Below, in pieces: positions 31,556 through 34,932 of a stretch of 34,932 nucleotides of DNA (the stretch's first letter is position 1; each line of letters opens with the position of its first letter). The position numbers were made by a program, and so were the translations under genes. Under the pieces are notes generated by a model, which did not search any database, was not told the origin of the DNA, and saw only the letters and a list, made by a program, of their open reading frames with translations. Origin of the DNA: Candidatus Poribacteria bacterium (GTDB lineage: Bacteria; Poribacteria; WGA-4E; PCPOR2b); NCBI GenBank assembly GCA_022822785.1, contig JAJEAL010000092.1, positions 1 through 34,932 of the forward strand, given 5' to 3'.

Positions 31556-32335
31556 TCAAGAGAGTCCCGATACATAATCGAGGGCATTTTGAAAAATTGC
31601 CAAACCGTCCCCTTCCTCCGGCAGGTTTTCTCGCGTCCAGCGGGGATGGTTGAGGCGTGTCAGAAAACGTTCCGGATGGGGCATCATACCGAAAATTCTG
31701 CCGGTGGGATCGCAAATCCCAGCGATGTGGTTATCGGATCCGTTTGGGTTATCGGGATATTCCGGTGCGCCGCTGTTGGTCGAAGCGTAGCGAAACACTA
31801 CCTGCCCACCGTCTTCAATCTGATTGAGTATCGGTTCCGGTGCGGTAAAGCGTCCCTCTGCATGGGCAACCGGCAGGTAAATGTGCGGTTTCAAGCCTTG
31901 CGTGAAGATACAGTTGCTTTCTTGGGTTTCCAACTGAATCCAGCGGCACTCAAACTTTGCGGAGGTGTTCATAGCGAGAGTGGCTTGCTGCCCCCGTTCC
32001 GTATTGAGACACGGCAACAACCCGGCGCGGACAAGCACCTGAAAGCCGTTACAGATGCCAATCATCAGTCGTCCTGATTCAACATAACTAGCGAGGGAAT
32101 CGGCGAGCTTGTACCTCATTTCGTTTGCCAACAAGATACCGGCGGCAACATCATCGCCATAAGAGAAACCGCCCGGAATCGCCATAATATGATAGTGCAT
32201 GAGATCTACTTCACCGGCGATCAGTTGATTGACATGGATCAGCGAGGTCTCCCCGCCCACAAGTTGAAAAGCGTAATCTGTTTCATAATCGCAGTTAGTG
32301 CCTGCGGTGCGAAGGATGAGAACCTTCGGTTTCAT
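31556..32335 (-). CDS. purQ: phosphoribosylformylglycinamidine synthase, glutaminase subunit PurQ
   Basis: A 259-residue class I glutamine amidotransferase that supplies ammonia to PurL in the fourth step of purine synthesis. RTAGTNCDYE, IPGGFSYGDDVAAG, GICNGFQVL with nucleophile Cys95, and MPHPERFL with His220 and Glu222 complete the catalytic triad. A longer loop (about 130-205) than the 227-residue Bacillus PurQ is typical of the partner of larger PurL proteins. ATG 32335 has GGAGAGAAACG upstream. It follows purL on the same strand after a 304-bp gap. Confidence 0.96.
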   Translation of the reverse strand: MKPKVLILRTAGTNCDYETDYAFQLVGGETSLIHVNQLIAGEVDLMHYHIMAIPGGFSYGDDVAAGILLANEMRYKLADSLASYVESGRLMIGICNGFQVLVRAGLLPCLNTERGQQATLAMNTSAKFECRWIQLETQESNCIFTQGLKPHIYLPVAHAEGRFTAPEPILNQIEDGGQVVFRYASTNSGAPEYPDNPNGSDNHIAGICDPTGRIFGMMPHPERFLTRLNHPRWTRENLPEEGDGLAIFQNALDYVSGLS

Positions 32336-32639
32336 CTCGTTTCTCTCCTATAAACAACCAAGATTACTGGGCTTCGGATAGCGACGCGCAGCGTTTTTTA
32401 TGTCTTATGCCTTTGTCTGATGGGACACATGTCGCCCGCCCCGATAAATCAGGATTCAAAACTGGGGCTTTAAGGTGTTTGGTGTATCACGCATACTATA
32501 AACATGCCGCCCCGCTGGGGCTAAAAAACTGAGATTCCCTTTGACTATATACATCGCGTTCTGCGAGCGATGCTTGACTCCTATCTTCCCGGTTTGATTG
32601 GCAACTTGCGTCATACTAAAGACTTTGTGCCGAGGGATG
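32336..32639. other. 304-bp gap between purL and purQ with repeats
   Basis: No gene is seen. The gap contains a repeat related to 19786-19817 (32438-32468, GCCCC...GGGGC) and a small stem GCCCC-GCT-GGGGC (32509-32521). No clear promoter for purQ was recognised. The frame opening at 32598 on the plus strand is a shadow of purL. Confidence 0.5.
32438..32468. repeat. GCCCC...GGGGC repeat, relative of 19786-19817
   Basis: GCCCCGATAAATC is followed by AGGATTCAAAACT and GGGGC. About 26 of 32 positions match 19786-19817, including both ends. The two copies lie in unrelated gaps, which marks a dispersed family. Confidence 0.6.
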
Positions 32640-34932
32640 TTACCATCGAAACGTTCCTTGCCAACTCTCCTTGAGGCGATCTATTGTCGTTTCCACTATT
32701 GTGTCCCCATCTGTACCGTTGATAACAAAATCCAGTCCCTCAACCACTGTGCCGATACACCCGATCGGGACCCCCACTATACCTTTCTCAACCGCTTCCT
32801 TGACTTGTGGCGACAACCCCGCCATCGCGGAATGGGCACCCGCCATGCACTTCTCAAACGCTTCCTGTTTTTCCGGCGTAACTTCTACGATGAATCGACT
32901 GTTGGATTCTGAGAAAAGTAACACATCGTCCGTTGTAACATTGGGGTCGCGGGGTACGTCCATGAGCGAAAGCTGCATACCAAGCCCCCCGGCAAACGCC
33001 ATTTCCGCTGCAGCCACACCAATACCGCCTTCAGAGCAATCGTGGCAGGAGCGGACAAGCCCTTGATCGATGGCAAGACTCAATGCTTCCATCGTCTGCT
33101 TCCCTTCAGTGTGCCTCACCTTCGGCGCACTGTTACCGATGAAGCCGTGGATTGCGTAGTAGTGGGACCCACCGAGTTCAGCGTAGGTCGTGCCGACCAC
33201 ATAGATTCGGTTCCCGGGCGATTTTGCATCCATCGAGACCGCTTTGCTCACATCCGGCATGACACAAATTGCAGAGATGAGCAGCGTCGGCGGAATTGCA
33301 AGTTGCTCACCGGTGGTGGTGTTGCGGTATTCGTTGTAGAGGCTATCCTTGCCGGAGATGAAAGGCGTGCCATACGCAACGGCGATGTCGTAACACGCCC
33401 TCGCTGCACGCACCAAGCCACCAAGACGGTCATGTTTGTCGGGATTACCCCAACTGAAATTGTCAAGCAGCGCGGTCTGCTCTAAATTCCCTCCCACGGC
33501 GATAATGTTTCGTAACGCCTCATCAATCGCTGCTGCTGCGCTGTGATACGGATCGATGTCCCCATATTTGGGATTAATCCCGTTAGCCACGATGACCCCC
33601 TTATGGGAACCGAGAACCGGTGTTGTGATGCAAGCGTCGCCGGGACCATCGTTTTCGCACCCCACAAGCGGCTTGAGCACTAGTCCGCCCTGCACTTCAT
33701 GGTCGTACTGGCGGATAACCCACTCTTTGCTTGCGACATTGGGACTTGCGAGGATACGGCAGAGATCTTCGGTGAGTGGTGGTGAACCGCTTTCCCCCAG
33801 TTCAGGTTCAGGGTGTTGCGGCGGATCCCAAACTGCCTTTTTTGTCTGGCGCGGCAATCCGTCGTGGAGGAAATCCATGTCGAGGTCGGCGACAACTTCT
33901 CCGTCATAGAATACGCGCAGCCTGTGGCTGTCGGTGAATGTACCGAGCACAGTGGCTTCAACCGCTTCCTGCTCGCAGACCGTCATCAATTCCTCTATAT
34001 GCTCGGGCGGTACAGCGATTACCATCCGTTCTTGTGCTTCCGATAGCCAAATTTCCCACGGGTCAAGGTCTCTGTATTTGAGCGGAATGTTTTCCAGATG
34101 GACCTCTGTGCCTGTTTCCTGACCCATCTCACCGACAGCGGAGGAAAATCCACCGGCACCACAATCTGTGATGTTGCGATAGAGGTGGCGATCTCGAGCT
34201 GCCATCAAGGCATCGACAATCTTCTTCTCCATTATTGGGTTGCCGATCTGCACAACGCTGCCAAGGCTTTCGGAGGTGTCATCCAATTCTAGGGAGGAGA
34301 ACGTGGCACCGTGAATGCCATCGCGTCCAGTGCGTCCACCGACGGCGACAATCAGATCGCCGGGCTCCACGGTCTTATCGCACCGGTCCTTGGGAATCAG
34401 GCCGACGTTGCCGCAGTAGACAAGTGGGTTCCCCGTATAGCGCGGGTCGAACAGGATTGCACCGTTTGCGGTTGGAATCCCCATACGGTTGCCGTAGTCC
34501 CGCACACCTGCGACCACACCTTTGAAAATCCGCTTCGGATGTAACGCGCCTGCGGGAAGTTCATCGTAGCGCAGATCCGGGAGACCAAAACAGAAAACGT
34601 CCGTGTTTAGAATGGGCTTCGCGCCAAGTCCCGTGCCGAGTGAGTCGCGAATCACCCCACCGATACCTGTGCCTGCGCCGCCATACGGCTCTATCGCAGA
34701 AGGGTGATTGTGGGTTTCGACCTTGAAAACGATATTGTACCCATCATCGAACTCAATGATGCCGGCGTTATCGGTGAAAACGGAGACGCACCACTCCGCC
34801 CCAATCTCCTCCGTTGCCCGTTGGATGAAGGTCTTGAACAGTCCATCAATCATTTCCGTCTCTCGCCCTTTTTCCACATACTCAATCATGCTCTTAAATG
34901 TTTTGTGGACGCAGTGTTCTGACCATGTTTGG
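32640..34932 (-). CDS. purL: phosphoribosylformylglycinamidine synthase, synthetase subunit PurL (5' end outside window)
   Basis: At least 763 residues are visible, running off the right edge. Translation of the edge gives QTWSEHCVHKTFKSM, the conserved N-terminal motif, so the frame continues beyond the internal ATG at 34889. FKVETHNHPSAIEPYGGAGT, GGRTGRDGIHGATFSS, DCGAGGFSSAVGEMG, PFISGKDSLYNEY and SCHDCSEGGIGVAAAEMAF are the catalytic and nucleotide-binding segments of the two PurM-like halves. The enzyme turns FGAR into FGAM with ATP and ammonia from PurQ. Counting from the WSEHC motif, it is longer than the Bacillus form (742 total) and likely belongs to the larger PurL class. A PurS gene is not in view. 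Confidence 0.97.
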   Translation of the reverse strand, partial: QTWSEHCVHKTFKSMIEYVEKGRETEMIDGLFKTFIQRATEEIGAEWCVSVFTDNAGIIEFDDGYNIVFKVETHNHPSAIEPYGGAGTGIGGVIRDSLGTGLGAKPILNTDVFCFGLPDLRYDELPAGALHPKRIFKGVVAGVRDYGNRMGIPTANGAILFDPRYTGNPLVYCGNVGLIPKDRCDKTVEPGDLIVAVGGRTGRDGIHGATFSSLELDDTSESLGSVVQIGNPIMEKKIVDALMAARDRHLYRNITDCGAGGFSSAVGEMGQETGTEVHLENIPLKYRDLDPWEIWLSEAQERMVIAVPPEHIEELMTVCEQEAVEATVLGTFTDSHRLRVFYDGEVVADLDMDFLHDGLPRQTKKAVWDPPQHPEPELGESGSPPLTEDLCRILASPNVASKEWVIRQYDHEVQGGLVLKPLVGCENDGPGDACITTPVLGSHKGVIVANGINPKYGDIDPYHSAAAAIDEALRNIIAVGGNLEQTALLDNFSWGNPDKHDRLGGLVRAARACYDIAVAYGTPFISGKDSLYNEYRNTTTGEQLAIPPTLLISAICVMPDVSKAVSMDAKSPGNRIYVVGTTYAELGGSHYYAIHGFIGNSAPKVRHTEGKQTMEALSLAIDQGLVRSCHDCSEGGIGVAAAEMAFAGGLGMQLSLMDVPRDPNVTTDDVLLFSESNSRFIVEVTPEKQEAFEKCMAGAHSAMAGLSPQVKEAVEKGIVGVPIGCIGTVVEGLDFVINGTDGDTIVETTIDRLKESWQGTFRW

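Noticed and set aside
32509-32521. GCCCC-GCT-GGGGC as terminator of purL
   Set aside because: The A/T-rich tract lies on the wrong side for the minus-strand transcript; kept only as a small stem.
1-34932. tRNA, rRNA or transposase genes
   Set aside because: Gaps were read on both strands for cloverleaf-like or transposase segments; none was seen.

Overview
The window looks like chromosomal sequence from an uncultivated Gram-negative bacterium. Evidence for two membranes is a porin-like beta-barrel protein, a three-part RND efflux system with a lipoprotein outer-membrane factor, and RseP. Non-phosphorylating sugar and acid enzymes (two TIM-barrel isomerases, an HpcH/HpaI aldolase, a Gfo/Idh/MocA oxidoreductase, an amidohydrolase) together with gaps full of small palindromic repeats recall Candidatus Poribacteria-like or other sponge/marine metagenome lineages. 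That assignment is an impression from gene content; no marker phylogeny was possible.

Layout. 1-1378: the leader-distal part of a CRISPR array (21 identical 30-bp repeats, 20 spacers, no cas genes in view), followed by a terminator. 1544-3280: promoter and two sugar-phosphate isomerase/epimerase-like genes. 3315-3527: a KTSC-domain protein. 3738-4910: a porin. 12036-4937 (minus): an operon for a small Cys/His secreted protein, outer-membrane factor, His-rich adaptor and heavy-metal RND pump. 22852-12256 (minus): a housekeeping run rpsB-tsf-frr-cdsA-dxr-rseP-PGI/PMI-UDG-priA, in which the often-present pyrH and uppS are missing. 23563-24534: a conserved protein possibly of deoxyhypusine-synthase-like fold, behind a long leader. 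28197-24603 (minus): TauE/SafE permease, HpcH/HpaI aldolase, Gfo/Idh/MocA oxidoreductase, deacetylase-like protein. 28366-29628: amidohydrolase. 29765-30271: a small membrane protein. 34932-30450 (minus): purL (5' end outside the window), purQ, hisC.

How the parts work together. The efflux operon would carry metal ions from periplasm or cytoplasm to the outside, with the His-rich adaptor and the small Cys/His protein as likely metal-binding accessories. A 13-bp perfect inverted repeat joins the stop codon of the small gene to the Shine-Dalgarno of the outer-membrane factor gene, which suggests translational coupling. The rpsB cluster combines translation factors with phospholipid (CdsA), isoprenoid (Dxr) and membrane-protease (RseP) functions, a common bacterial grouping. 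The 24.6-29.6 kb region reads as a catabolic module for sugar acids or similar small organic compounds.

The most notable unexplained signals are: the Shine-Dalgarno-sequestering repeat at 11468-11578; two adjacent CRISPR spacers that resemble each other and contain internal repeats; a degenerate octamer (AATGAACC-like) scattered through at least six gaps; several MITE-like palindromic elements; and an RseP with three apparent PDZ domains.
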